A model generated the notes under the pieces. The model was not told the DNA's origin. It saw only the letters and a program-made list of their open reading frames with translations, and searched no databases. The position numbers and the translations under genes are program-made. 60,000 nucleotides of DNA from Cryptomeria japonica (taxonomy: Eukaryota; Streptophyta; Pinopsida; Cupressales; Cupressaceae): contig NC_081409.1 of NCBI RefSeq assembly GCF_030272615.1, forward strand, positions 532,064,291 through 532,124,290, written 5' to 3'. This document shows, piece by piece, positions 47,744 to 59,612 of the stretch; the first letter of the stretch is position 1, and each line of letters begins with the position of its first letter.

Positions 47744-50179
47744 CTACTTAGAGGGACAAGTGGACGTCCCTATTCCCATAGTGGCCTGCTCTCGAAGGAT
47801 CTTTAGATCTCTTTCAGCAATGAGTTGTTTCTCTCGAGTTGCTTTCAGAAGCCTGAGTGCGTCCATTTGATCTCTCTCAGAGGCAGCCAACTCTCGTTCC
47901 CTTTCCAGCCACATGGTTCTCTCTTGAGCCACTTCTTTCTCTAGAGCATTGATCCTTTCTTTCAGCTCCCTCTCTCACTATAGGGATAAGGTGTGGTCTC
48001 CTTCCATTTTTCTCGCTTTCCAGGTCATCCCCTGGAGCTGTAAGAATGTAGTATGGAAGGTCCATTCCATGGAAGTGAGGGCTCCCATTACTTCCTAATT
48101 AGCTCTTGTATGCCCACTAAGGATCTATGGCATTTCCCAGTCTGCTACCATCTCCGGAGTTTCTGTGTCAGGCCACCCTTGGTTCCTTATTTTCTCTGAG
48201 AACTCCTTCTTGCAACCTTCTATCATAAATGCCAATAGTGCTTCCATTGCTCTTACTATAGCAGGCACATCAGATCCTCGGGAATGATCTATCATCCTCT
48301 CTATGGTTGTCCTCATTACTTCCAACTATGAAAGAAAATATTGCGTAGCAGCTTCCCACTCTCTGACCCCCTCTACTGGTGAGGACGTGTTGTGCCCTTT
48401 CCCAGTTTCTTCAATCCTTAGGCTCTCCTCCTATTGGTCAAGCCCCAATGATGGTGAAAGTGGTGGAACCTCTATGTCCATCTGGAATCTAGCGAGCAAG
48501 CTATCTATTTTGGTCTCCATGTTTGCTTCCTTTGTCCCCTCCCCTTTGTCTCCTTCTAGCTCTTCCAAGTGCATTTCTTCTTTCGTATTGCCTACCTCCA
48601 TGGTTGCGAGAGGATCGGTTATCGGTGCCACTACCAATGCGACAGCCCTAGCGGCTTCCACACCCCTGGGTGTGTTTATATGGAGAGTGTGGGCCCCTGC
48701 ACTGTGTCTCCTCAAGTCTATTAACTGGGATGGGGTCCCTGTGACCCCACGTACCAATTGTGTCATGGTGGGAATCTGTGCTGGTTTGAAAAGTACCTTT
48801 TTCCTTACTCCCCATTCGGGTACGACTAGTATGCCCCCCATATGGCTTTTTGTCTCTACTTGTTGCAGACCTCCTACGTGCCCTCCTTCCTGTTCCATGC
48901 CCATTGGTTCCAATGTTGGGACTTCTCACCTTGTCCTATCCTCTGTATCACCTTCTTATCCATGCATAGTGTGGCTTTTCTCCATACGGAATTCCCCTTC
49001 ATCTTCCTCTGATGAAGATGATATATATGTTTCCTCTTCCCCCATCTCTACCTCTTCATCAAAGTTGTTATCTTCTTCTCCTCCATCTTCCATGCTCCCT
49101 GCCAATTCTTGCCTTGCTTTCTTTCTTCGAGTCCTCTTTGTGGCTACTACTGTAAAAGTGTCCAGATGTAGCCAATAATACATGGTTGGCTTGTAGGGCT
49201 CCACCCAACTTGAGGCCACAAAACCTCCTCTATTTTCCAGTGCCACCTGGGTTCTCAATGCTTCCAAGAAGAGGGCGATGAGGTGATGGGGCAAATATAG
49301 GGTTTTGTGTTTGAGGAGCATGGCTTCCTTTACCCGGCTGGAAAGGACTCATCCCTAGTTGTATATTTTGCCATTGCTCAATTTGTACATGAGGCATAGC
49401 ATCCATATTGCAACATCAGATTCTTGGCTTGTTGTTGTTAGCTTACTCTTCAGGATATCCATGATATATCTCCACTCTGGTGAGGTGAGGTAAGATTTTT
49501 TCAGGCCCCTTCTATTGCTATTCTACCATAAACTATCCCATTGCTCTTCTGTGAGTGTATTACTGCAGATGTATTCCAGTAGCCGCTTCTTTTCTTCTGT
49601 AGCCATTCTTGCTGATGGTTTCATAGCTGAATCGTCGTTACTTGGAATCCTGAAAACCTTGTTGAATTCCTTAGGTGCATAAGAAATGACCATCGTCTAT
49701 CCCAAATAGTCAATTACTGATCTATGCTTGTCCTGTGCATATCCATGGACCATGGCTCGCAATATAGGCTCAAATTCTTTTAGATTGAAGATGGGCATAA
49801 AGATGATTTTATCAACCTCTACTTTCTTCAATGAACTCTTTAGAGGGTGGTCCTCCTCATTTCTTTCCCACCACCTCCTGCACTCACTTCCAAGAACTCC
49901 TTCAAATGTGGTATTCTCCATGTTTACCTGTTCTGATGCCCTCTCCTGGCTTTTCTTGTCAGTTCCTGGCATGGCCATTGGTTGCTTGTTAGAGGTACTA
50001 GCCTTGTAATTTATGTCATAACTTCCCATTCTACGGTTGTCGTGACTCCCTTTCACCATCTCGTGCTTTACTGGCATATGCTTTACCTTCACCGTGCAAC
50101 TATTGTGGTATGCTATTGTAACTGAGGGCCGTGAATGTGTACTCCATGGTTGTGGTGTTCCGTACGTTAGGTACTGCAT
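47744..50179 (-). pseudogene. E5 extra ORF downstream of integrase (env position)
   Basis: Minus-strand frame of about 812 codons from an ATG at 50179 to 47744. All segments stay in one frame; only in-frame stops break it, several of them TAG or TGA at positions read as Trp (for example YLG-stop-TMV near 49694 and YN-stop-G-stop-VLSS near 49345). The N-terminal part has FNLKEFEPILRAMVHGYAQD, APKEFNKVFRIP (about 49675-49640), SPEWRYIMDILKSKL, IWMLCLMYKLSNGK and LYLPHHLIALFLEAL, resembling the same helical domain as the E2 and E6 ORFs. Then follow an acidic tract (EEEDN..EEVEMGEEE) and a G/T-rich linker. The C-terminus is a coiled coil (RTMWLERERELAASERDQMD). No signal peptide or membrane helix was recognised, so env identity is not supported. 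Function unknown. Confidence 0.7.
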
Positions 50180-50997
50180 ACACTATGATTTTCCTATGTT
50201 GTCGTGGTCTTAGAGGTCACCACGTTGAAATGCCACATGGCACCTAAGGCATACGTCATGGCTACCGGGGGCTATAGACGTCGGGAGATACGTACATCAT
50301 AGCTTACGTACGCCACACCTTCGGCTGGGTGTTGCATGTAGTGGTGGTTACCTATGCCTCCACCTGTTGGGTGTTGCATACATGCCTGATGGTGGTTGCA
50401 TACGCCTCCACCGGTTGGGTGCTACGTACGTGGGTGGTTGTGTGTGCGCCCACCCGCGTACCCCTATGTGCCTTCGTGTTGCCGCCTCCCCCTTCGTGTT
50501 GCTGCTTCGTATGCCACCACGTACCTTCGTGCCACTATGTCCCTACTCCGCGCCAATGCTCTCCCTCACCCCATCGCGTACACCGTGTGTGCACTTCGCA
50601 ACTTTGCGTACACTCCATCCTGCCTGCATTCTCCTTTTGTTCCTTCCTTCGGTTGTGCATACGGTGGTGTGTACGCCCTGCGCACTCCCTTTGGCTTCCA
50701 CGGGGTTTCTCCTTGAAACTTTCCTTGTGTTGTCATTGCAAAAAGTTATGTTCCTTCTTTATTTTGTTGTTCCCATAATAATAAAAAATTAATTTTATTC
50801 TTTCTAACCTTTATTATCTTCTTATGACCTTCTCTTTTCATGCATAATGTTTTGATTTGCGTTCTCTTTTTTTCTAAGCTTTTCTTGTTTTTTCAATTTC
50901 TCTGAACCCCTGCTTCTAAATTTCGTGCCTTAGGGCCATCTGCCTTTGTCCCAGTCCAATCATACCCCAACATATTTGTGGCAACCATTTCTCTCTC
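50180..50997 (-). other. GC-rich spacer between E5 integrase and extra ORF
   Basis: No supported gene. It holds two copies, about 48 bp apart, of a block including GCCTCCACCKGTTGGGTG (near 50357 and 50405) and many TACGT strings. The overlapping plus-strand ORFs at 50329-50792 are Cys/Pro-rich translations of this composition and have no homologous domain. Confidence 0.5.
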
Positions 50998-51909
50998 CTA
51001 GATAGTTTCTCTCTCTTGGTAGATTTTAAGTTTTGACCCATTTACTGGGTCTTTGATTGGGCTGCCATCTATGGTAGATAATTTTATAGCTCTATTTTCC
51101 CCTACTCTCTCTATTTTGTAGGGCCCTATCCAACATACCCTGAACTTCCCAGGTCGGAGTTCATTCCAGCCATTGTATTTGAGTACCAATTGTCCTGGTG
51201 CAAATTTCATCTCTCTCAAGTGTTTGTCATGCAAGAACTTCCTTCTTCTTTGGGTTACTTCTATGACTCATTGTGCTACTATCCTAAGTTCCTCCATCTA
51301 AAGTAATGTATTCAACCACTCCCTTAAACTCTCCTTGTAACCTAACCAGTTCTGGACCACTATTCTCAAACTTGGTATAGTGTACTCTACTGGCATCATA
51401 GCTTCCTATCCATACATGAGCTAGAATGGGGTATGCCCAGTAGTGGCTTTGTAAGAAGTACGGTAGGCCCACAGCACCGCACCCAACCTTTCCTCCCAAT
51501 CCTCTTATTCTACTCCACAAGTCTTGTATAGAATAGACACCAATACTTTGTTTTTTGACTCTACTTGGCCATTCGCCCTTGGGTAGTATGGACTTGACAG
51601 TTTGTGAAAAAATTTGAATTCTATTATTATAGTGCGTATCACCTGATTCACAAAATGTACGCCTCTATCACTGGTGACCTGTATCAGTATTCCAAACCAA
51701 GTTACGATCTATTCATATAGGAACTTGGTGGTACTGAGTGTTGTATTGTCTAGAAGAGATCTAGCCTCGGCCCATTTTGTAAGGTATTCTGTAGCCACGA
51801 CTATGTACCGACATCTCTGTGCTTTGCTTATCCTAAGTGGCCCTACAAAATCTAGCCCCCATCTCTCAAACAACTCCTGTGGTTGGGATGGAAAAAGAGG
51901 CATAAAGTC
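50998..51909 (-). pseudogene. E5 gypsy integrase core and C-terminus
   Basis: Minus-strand integrase, which inserts element cDNA into the genome. The core carries WGLDFVGPLRISKAQR and YIVVATEYLTKWAEARS (51903-51709), then TSDRGVHFVN near 51650 and PYYPRANGQVESKN near 51570. The first and second Asp and the Glu of the DDE triad can therefore be read, though across a stop and frameshifts. WAYRTSYKATTGHTPF follows, and a C-terminal domain FAPGQLVLKYNGWNELRPGK, WIGPYKIERVG ends at 50998. No chromodomain was recognised. Confidence 0.85.
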
Positions 51910-52769
51910 TCATTTGAGTGGCTTACCCGCCCTTTGGCAAGTATCACAACTTGACACCCATTCCCGTGCATCTACATAAAGTGTAGGCCACCACAACCCT
52001 GGTAGTAATATTTTCCTTGTGGTAGCATCTGGGCCCATATGCCCTCCTGCTAGCCCTTCATGTGATTCCCTAAGAACCCCCAGAATTTCTTCCTCTAAGA
52101 CACACCTTCGTAGTACCCCATTAGGGCCCATTTTATACAAAAGGTTGTGGATCATTTGAAACATTGTGCTTTTTAGTGCCAGCTTCCTTCTTTCACTTGA
52201 GGGCATCTCCTTTGGGAACGTTGCGCTAGCGAGGTATTGTCTGAGCTTCCTATACCAAGATGGTGAGAGTGCTATTTGGAACAAGTGGCCATTCATAAAA
52301 TCCTCATTCACCCCCACTTCTGGGCATTCCCTTGATTTTATTCTTGACAGATGATCAGCCATTACATGGCTCTTTCCTAGTCGCACCACAATATTGAAAG
52401 TAAATTCCTGCAGTAAGATCAGCCATCGACTTACTCTTCCTTGGATGATCAGTTTGTTGACCAGATACATGAGTGCCTAGTGATCTACGAAGAAGGTAAA
52501 GGGCATGGCCAGAAGGTAATGACAGAATTTTTGCACTGCATATACCATCCCCAAGGCCTCTTGTTTTGTGGTACTATAGTTTCTTTCTGCTTTCGACAAT
52601 AGGTGGTTTGCAAAGTATATAGGGTGATCTAAGCCTATGGCTCCTACCTCTTCTAAGGTGGCACCGATGGAAAATTTGGAGGCATCCACATGTACATGAA
52701 ATTTATTATCCCAATTTGGGTATATCAGGATAGGTGCACTTACGAGTCTCGATTTGAGTTCCCTAAAGG
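51910..52769 (-). pseudogene. E5 RNase H and integrase zinc-binding domain
   Basis: From 52769 downwards: RELKSRLVSAPILIYPNWDN, HVDASKFSIGATLEEVGA, HLLSKAERNYSTTKQEALG, VYAVQKFCHYLLAMPFTFF, then VSRWLILLQEF and ADHLSRIKS (RNase H and its tail). The HHCC integrase finger follows: HEGLAGGHMGPDATTRK, LPGLWWPTLYVDAREW, CDTCQRAGKP. It joins RT at 57588 in frame once the solo LTR and one TSD copy are ignored. Confidence 0.9.
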
Positions 52770-52773
52770 TGTC

Positions 52774-52793
52774 GTGCCCAAACTTTAGGGCAC
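52774..52793. repeat. Terminal hairpin at the 3' end of giant LTR copy 2
   Basis: GTGCCCAAA and TTTAGGGCAC arms with a one-base bulge, four bases inside the LTR end; equivalent to 11560-11577 in copy 1. Confidence 0.8.
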
Positions 52794-53745
52794 AAAAACG
52801 GAACAACAAAATTTTTTGACGTCATGAACTCGCTATAAATCCTAATACATAACGACTGTATTTAAAGTTTTGTCTTATCTAGGATGTAATTAACTTACTT
52901 ACTAAGGTTAAGTTAAATAACCAACTCGAGCGAGTGACTTGATTGGTGAAGATTAATTTGCATTGCCGATTAGTTAGCTAGCTCAATTACCTAAGACAAG
53001 TTGTCGCTAATTAAATCAAGGAATAATTGGTTACCTTAAGGTATTAAATCATTCCCAATCCATATAAGGATAATGCTATTGATTAATTGATACACCTGCG
53101 AAATTATTATATACATCCAACTGATGGGGGTTCGAATTACTACAATGTCGTTTGTCCACTAAAACCGACAATAAGCTAAGGCCAATTCTAATTTTCCCTA
53201 ACTTCTTAATTTGTCAATTAAATTAAATTTGGCCCAAGCTTACCCCCAAGGGTTTATGGTCCATAAAATTGGTTCTACAATTTCCCCTTTTTAAATTTTC
53301 CTAATACCCCAAATATAATTAGGGAAGTCTATTGATTAATTAATTAAATTAATCGAGTTGATGTATGGTGTTTCCGATTTTGATAACCCCTTCATTCTTA
53401 AATCCCTTTTTAAAATTTCAAATCTCCTAAGGAGTAAATGGACGTATAATAATCCTATCATTAATTAACCCCATTTCATATATTAAAACCAAGTTTAAAA
53501 CTCCAATCTAAATGGTCATATAAAAGAAAATCCCATTATTGAATTGCCCCCAAAATATATATATATATATTAAAATCAATGTTTAAAAATCCCCATTTAA
53601 ATTCCTTATATATATATATATATATAAAATCATATATATATATTTTTAAATACTAACCCTCATTATAATTTCAAAATTAATTATGATGCTCTACTTTAAT
53701 TCTCTTACTTATATATATATACATATATATATAAATACATTTATT

Positions 53746-53786
<41 letters not shown>

Positions 53787-53797
53787 CTTATAATGCT

Positions 53798-53825
53798 AAC
53801 CCTAACCCGAAATTGGGTTAGGGTT
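53798..53825. repeat. Telomere-like inverted repeat 1
   Basis: AACCCTAACCC and GGGTTAGGGTT are perfect 11 bp arms around GAAATT. Confidence 0.9.
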
Positions 53826-53874
53826 GCATTTTTATAATTTACACTTGACCTATTTTATTTTTTTATCCTTTTAT

Positions 53875-53899
53875 ACCCTAACCCGAAATGGGTTAGGGT
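53875..53899. repeat. Telomere-like inverted repeat 2
   Basis: ACCCTAACCC and GGGTTAGGGT are perfect 10 bp arms around GAAAT, 50 bp from the first. Confidence 0.9.
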
Positions 53900-54025
53900 T
53901 TATTAAACGTCTATATTTTATTGAGTGTCCCTTTTTTTTTGTGGTTTTGGAGGTTGCAGGTACGGCAAGCTAGGGCACGGCGGAGGGTTTCGCAAAGAGG
54001 AGGCGGCGCGGGGCTCTCCCGGTCG

Positions 54026-54277
54026 CCACTGTGTTTATACACAGTGACGGCGGTTGCCGTCCACTGTGTATAAGCACAGTGGCGGTTGCGGACCGTCCAC
54101 TGTGCTTACACACAGTGGCGGCACCCTCCGTGCCGTCCACTGTGGGTAAGCACAGTGGCGCGGCCCGAGCGCCGCCCACTGTGTTTACACACAGTGGCTC
54201 GGCCTTGCCGTGCCGTCCACTGTGGGTAAACACAGTGGCGCGGCCCGAGAGCCGTCCACTATGTTTACACACAGTGG
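54026..54277. repeat. Array of seven CACTGTG palindromes (LTR copy 2)
   Basis: Units start at 54026, 54061, 54097, 54137, 54176, 54217 and 54256, with spacings 35, 36, 40, 39, 41 and 39. Each has CCACTGTG and CACAGTGG arms around six bases; the first and last have one arm change. The GC-rich spacers also repeat (GGCGCGGCCCGAG occurs twice). Confidence 0.95.
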
Positions 54278-54382
54278 TTCGGCCAACAATGTTATTACAA
54301 GATTTTTTTTTTTTGTTATTCATTTAAATATATTCGTGGGTTGATAAAAACATGTTATAAGATGTGATTTTTTGAATATATC

Positions 54383-54384
<2 letters not shown>

Positions 54385-54427
<43 letters not shown>
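54385..54427. repeat. AT microsatellite
   Basis: Alternating AT tract inside giant LTR copy 2. Confidence 0.9.
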
Positions 54428-54430
<3 letters not shown>

Positions 54431-54540
54431 ATATATATGTTTTAATACACATATATCCATTGTTATGATCAGATCATAACATATATATGTTTGTTGGTTT
54501 TGTTCTACAGACATCTACAGGGTATGTTTTTTTCAGATGC

Positions 54541-54644
<104 letters not shown>

Positions 54645-57057
54645 GAAGTTTATTCTGCAATTCTTTTGTATGTTTGAAACAGAGATGCACAAGTCCAAAA
54701 TGCATCCTTTATTTTGTTGTTACAGGGGTATGCACATACAGGGAGCTTATACATATATATATTCTCTATATATATAGGTATATATTTTCAATATATATAC
54801 TTATATACATATAGAAATGTATATATGACTAAATGTTGAAGTAATAGGGTTAAAAACCCTTATATCGTTTTGAGATTTCAAACATCTACATTCTGTTTGT
54901 TTTTTTTTGTTTTCTAACAGCATTTAGAATAGATCTATTTTCTTCTTCTTCCTTTCATTAAAACTTGCTACAGAAATAATATAGTTCTGGTTTTCTTTTT
55001 ACAGTCATAAAATAACAGAATCTAGACTATGCAAGTAAATAGTGAGAAATAAAAAAAACAATACTAGTTCACTCTTTTTTTTAAAACAGACATAAAATAA
55101 TCAGAATTTAAGCTATGCAAGTAAATAATAACCCTACTGCATTTCTTTTTCTTTTCCTTACTAATGCAGTAAATAAACATGTTACAGACCAGATTTAAAT
55201 GTAGACTACAGCAAACACAATAGACATAAAAATATAATAAAAAGAATTACATTTACATTGTTTTTCCAGAATGCTAGTTACAATAGCCCAAATAAGAAAA
55301 TGGGTAGATAATCTAACAGTCCCCTTTTTTTTTTTTTTCTAATCTTTACACAGAAAATAATAATTACATTTGTTTAAACAGAAACAGATTCATTTTAAGC
55401 CCTATATCTACATATGCACTTTCTCTTCTTTTTCTTTTGCTACAAAGCATAAGTTTACATTTCTTTCTTCCTTTCAGCATTTAAATAAAAATAAGAAATC
55501 TGAATAGAAGTCTGCAACACCAAAATCTGCAACTCCTAGTCTTTTTCCCAAGCCACCTGCAAGTAAAGTTTTAGGACTGTGACCATGGGATGCTCACCTC
55601 CCAGCCTAGGCTTACTAGAAGCCACCCCCGAGCTAGGAGAATCAAGACCTAGACGGGTTACAACCAAGCAATACAACATAACAATAGGGCAAACACACAA
55701 CACATACACTTTCCCATCCCAAGCTACACTATCACCACATTTGTGGAGATCAATCTATGGGTGGAAGTGGACCAAGTACCGTTGGGGAGACTGCAGCCAA
55801 AAAAAATATCACAAGCCACCTCATGGCAACACAAAATACTCAATCAGAATTCATCCCAACCACCTTATGCCCCCCCAAAGGCTCAAAGCCATTTCTCTCC
55901 CCTTATGACCCCCAAATGCATACACAAGGCTATGCAGCAAGGGTCACAAAGGACACCCTTGAGATCACTCTCCTTAAGGAGAGCCTCTCACCCAAGGTTG
56001 TCATGCTTCTTCCACCCCAAGATCATCCTACTCTCCCAAGAGTAGGAGATCTTGGACACTCCCAAAACAAAAACACAAAACAGAAAAACATAGAATAAAA
56101 CTACACATTATTTTCTTCTACAACATTATACATACACACTTCCTTTACAAGCAAATCTTTCCTTCAACAAAACAACATAGCTAACATAAACAACATAAAC
56201 AAGAGGAGATAACAACCAACCTTATTCTGCCAATAGGTATTCTAAACTTGGTTGGAGATGAGCTACCCAATCCACACAACTTTCTGCAAATCTTGGCCAC
56301 CAAATTCCTCTAAAATTTTCTAAAACTGGTTTTTCCTTTCAAATTTTTCCAAAAATCTCCAAAAGTGGAGAGTGGGTGATTAGCTCACTAAGCTTCCATT
56401 CTTAGCCTAAGAAGGCCTCTCTCACTCCTTCCAACCTCTTGGATAGAGTGAGTGATCTCCCATTGGGTTGGTCTTCCCTAGGTCTTACACACTCCCTAAC
56501 CTAGGTGCCTAGAGAAGGGAAATGGAATGGGGAAGAGGGATTACTCTCTCCAAGAAGGTTATCCTACCAAGGAGGGCACTCCTATAGATGGAATTCGTCC
56601 ATCTTGGGAAAACCACTTTTTTGGGTGGTTAAACAAGTCCTAAGGGAAAGACACATGGCCAATTTTGGCCTTCACCCATAGGTACCCCATGAGGCCTAAT
56701 AGAAAAGCTCTAAAATTGACTCTAGGAGTTGATTTGACCTTTAGAAAGTCCACCTGAAGTTAACCTACGGGTCAACTCTGAGTTGACCTTCCTTGTGGCT
56801 CTCTAACCTAGATTTCTTGGTTCCTTCAAGGATAATTAGGGGATATAACTATTAACAAAAATAAAACTTTCAAAAAGGTGACATGACAATTGCCAACACA
56901 ACATACTACATAGGTGTCAAGTGACACTACAAAATAATTCCACATCACAATAACCACATGGCAATTGTCCCTTAAACAATTTAATCAATCCAATAAATAC
57001 AAATTACACTCATGCAACATTTTACATTTACGAATAAAATACAGTACATACGGGGTG

Positions 57058-57077
57058 TTGTCTCTCCAAATAGACAA
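57058..57077. repeat. Conserved small hairpin in giant LTR copy 2
   Basis: TTGTCT / AGACAA arms around CTCCAAAT, the reverse complement of the hairpin at 6770-6789. Confidence 0.7.
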
Positions 57078-57587
57078 CCCCTGGTTTTACTAACGCACAT
57101 TGGCCTAGGCTTGATTCTCCCTAATATTTCCATGGTCACATGGATATTTTCCTGCACATCTCAATTTAAACATTAGTACTTCCCAAATAGCCTCATATAA
57201 TATATAAAATCACATAATCAGAATACAATACATTCATTCTACAAAGACTTGACATTATGAAATATAATTTGTCACAATTCAAAGCAATTTCCTCATAATC
57301 CTCAAAATTTGATCCATCTACAATATATGCAAACATTTTCAAAACATTATATCAAATCCTGAAATTCAGATAATAACCTGCATCATCACAATATTACCCT
57401 AATCTAGAATCATATAATATTCTATAATCCACAAGGCATAGAAATGAAGCATCCACATATATCAATGTTACCAAAATCGCGGAATCATGAAAAGTTCTAT
57501 ATCCATAGTGTGTCAAAACTAGCATCCAAAATAGTTCCAAAATAAAAATAACTGAAGAGATAGGATGGGTCGGGGTAGGGCCTCACA

Positions 57588-58787
57588 AAAGGCCTCTTCT
57601 TGCTCTTGGTGCCATACGAATGGCTCCCCCTTCCTTGTGAATTTTTCCAGTGGGTTGGAGACCTTAGCAAATCCCTTAATAAACTATTGATAGTACCCTA
57701 CATGGCCCAGGAAAGATTTTACTCCTGTAACATCCGTTGGGTTTTCCATTTCCATGATGACTCTTATCTTATCAGGGTCCATCTTCAACCCTGCTTTGCA
57801 GACTATATGACCAAGTAACCTACCTTGCGGAATGAGGAACCTACATTTCTTTGGATTGAGGGAAATTCATGCTCAATGGCACCTTTCCATGCACTCCCCC
57901 AGTATTTGCAAGTGGTTTTCTTCTCACTGTATACTGACCAATCGTCCAGAAATGCTTTAAAATTTCCAGTCGCCATCTTGTCAAAGATATGCAGTATGAT
58001 CCTCTAGAATGTGGCTGGGGCGTTGTATAATCTGAATGGCATCTGGTTATATGCATAAACTCCATCCTCTACAATGAATGTGGTTTTCAACCTATCTTCT
58101 TCTACTATGCTGATCTGGTTGTAGCCTGAAAAGCCATCCATGAAGGAATAGATTTCATGCCCTGCCACTTCTTTTCAGTATACTATCAGTAAAAGGTATG
58201 GGAAATGGATCTTTCATGGTTATAGCATTTAAACATCTAAAGTCTACACAAATTTGTATTTGATTCCCCTCTTTCTTGAGGGAAATGACAATAGGTGAGA
58301 CCCATTCGCAGGTTTGCACCCGGAATATGATTTCGGCTTCTAACATCTTTTCTATTTCCTCTTCCACCTTTGCCGCGTAATTTTTGTTCATGCGGTAAGG
58401 GTGTTTCCTTACTGGCCTAGCCCTTGGTATTAATGGTATGTGATGTACGCATAGTTCTAGAGGCACTCCTTTCAACTCCTTATATGTCCATGCGAACACA
58501 TCTTTATATTTGAGAAATATTTTAAATGTTGTTGCCTTTAGTACGGGGTCCCAATCATCCCCCACTAGTATTACTTTTGGGTCCTTCTCTTCTCCAAGTT
58601 TGATTTGTTGTACCTTTGGTTCCACATATTGTACAATCTCATTTTCTCCAAATTGGTGGGTCGGGGCCCTATCTACTCGGGCCTCCCTTTCCTGGTATTC
58701 GGCAAATTGTGGTGGGTAAGTATTGTCTTCCTCAATCTCCAGGATCTCCAACACGTTACATGGGTGGAAGATTTCGTAATCCTCCAT
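57588..58787 (-). pseudogene. E5 gypsy reverse transcriptase
   Basis: Minus-strand RT. From 58787: WDPVLKATTFKIFLKYKDVF, ELKGVPLELCVHHIPL, YAAKVEEEIEKMLEAEII, SPIVISLKKEGNQIQICVDF and RCLNAITMKDPFPIPF. After a frameshift near 58160 comes SFMDGFSGYNQI. The catalytic box reads AFLDDWSVYS, with FLDD at 57941-57952. Then follow ISLNPKKC-like and LLGHIV segments, VKSFLGHVGYY, and PFVWHQEQEEAF at the solo-LTR junction. FLDD in place of YVDD, followed by a W/F-S-V-Y motif, recalls the Athila/Tat side of Ty3/gypsy; this lineage call is tentative. Confidence 0.88.
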
Positions 58788-59612
58788 CTGCTAGTGGAAT
58801 AACCCATTGATAGAACTTGTCTCATCCTCTGAGTAATTCCCTAAACGGAGGACTCCTTCATCAGGTTCCATCTCACCATCCTCCCCCGGTGAGCCTTTCT
58901 TGGACCTAGAGTCCGAAGCCACTTCCTGACTTACTGCTTGGTTTCCTAGATCGATGATATATTTCTTCCCTTCACTTTTGATTGAGAGAGTGTTTTTCTT
59001 CCAATTGTGGTCTGCTTTGGCCATGATGAGCCATCCTCTTCCCAAGAGTGCATCTTATCCCTTCCTTGCTAAGGATATAACCATAAAATCCAAAAAGAAT
59101 TATTGGGTTCCAATGGTTACCTTTTGGCCCATAAGCGTGCCTAGTGGTTTTATGCCATGTTGATCTGCTCCTACAAGGTGGAAGGTACGTGGCCAGAGCA
59201 TCAGTTTCCCCAAGTTTTTCCATGTCTCCTTAGGTAGCACATTTACCGCAAGCCCACTATCTACTATGGTGTTAGTAAGTCTGTAACCGAGAATCTCCAT
59301 TTCTACTACGGCTAGGGTCCTGCCTACCCCTACTATCATCAACATAGGGTCAGTGGTCTCCTTTGAGTGGTTCCTTCCTTCCATTTCCTCTTTGTGGCCT
59401 TGCATCTTTTCCTCCTTTTTGGTCTCCTCCACTTGGTTTATAGCTATTCGTAGTTGTGGTAGTGTCTGCAACAGATCCGCTACACAGACCGGCATGGTGG
59501 TTTGTAGCAGTTGTTTCATTATGGTAGCTTCGAAGTCTACTTGTATGGTGCTCGTGGTTTTGTGGGGTACTGTCCTCTGCCCTCCCTCACTCATTTCCCT
59601 TTCTACTTCCAT
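58788..59612 (-). pseudogene. E5 gypsy protease and linker to RT
   Basis: Minus-strand retroviral-type aspartic protease near 59400-59130: TLAVVEMEILGYRLTNTIVD, with the active site DSGLAVNVLP, then WKNLGKLMLWP, LVGADQHGIKPLGTLMG and VTIGTQ. The canonical DSG is intact here, unlike the DGS of E1. The protease would cleave the gag-pol polyprotein. The linker towards RT (59045-58791) is charged and acidic (EDGEMEPDEGVLRL, SEDETSS). Upstream, a helical stretch (MEVEREMSEGGQR) leads from gag. Confidence 0.85.

Noticed and set aside
48303-49178. 291-codon plus-strand ORF, Ser/Pro-rich
   Set aside because: Antisense shadow of the E5 extra ORF, which has clear charged helices and a coiled coil on the minus strand.
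50329-50792. Three overlapping plus-strand Cys/Pro-rich ORFs
   Set aside because: All three frames are open because the region is GC-rich and repetitive; no start context or domain.
53798-53899. Telomeric repeats or an interstitial telomere
   Set aside because: Only two motif copies per arm arranged as inverted repeats, not a tandem telomere array.
54026-54277. Regular palindromic repeats with ~40 bp spacing, looking like a CRISPR array
   Set aside because: The spacers are themselves GC-rich and partly repeated, there are no cas genes, and the context is a plant LTR; it is an LTR minisatellite.
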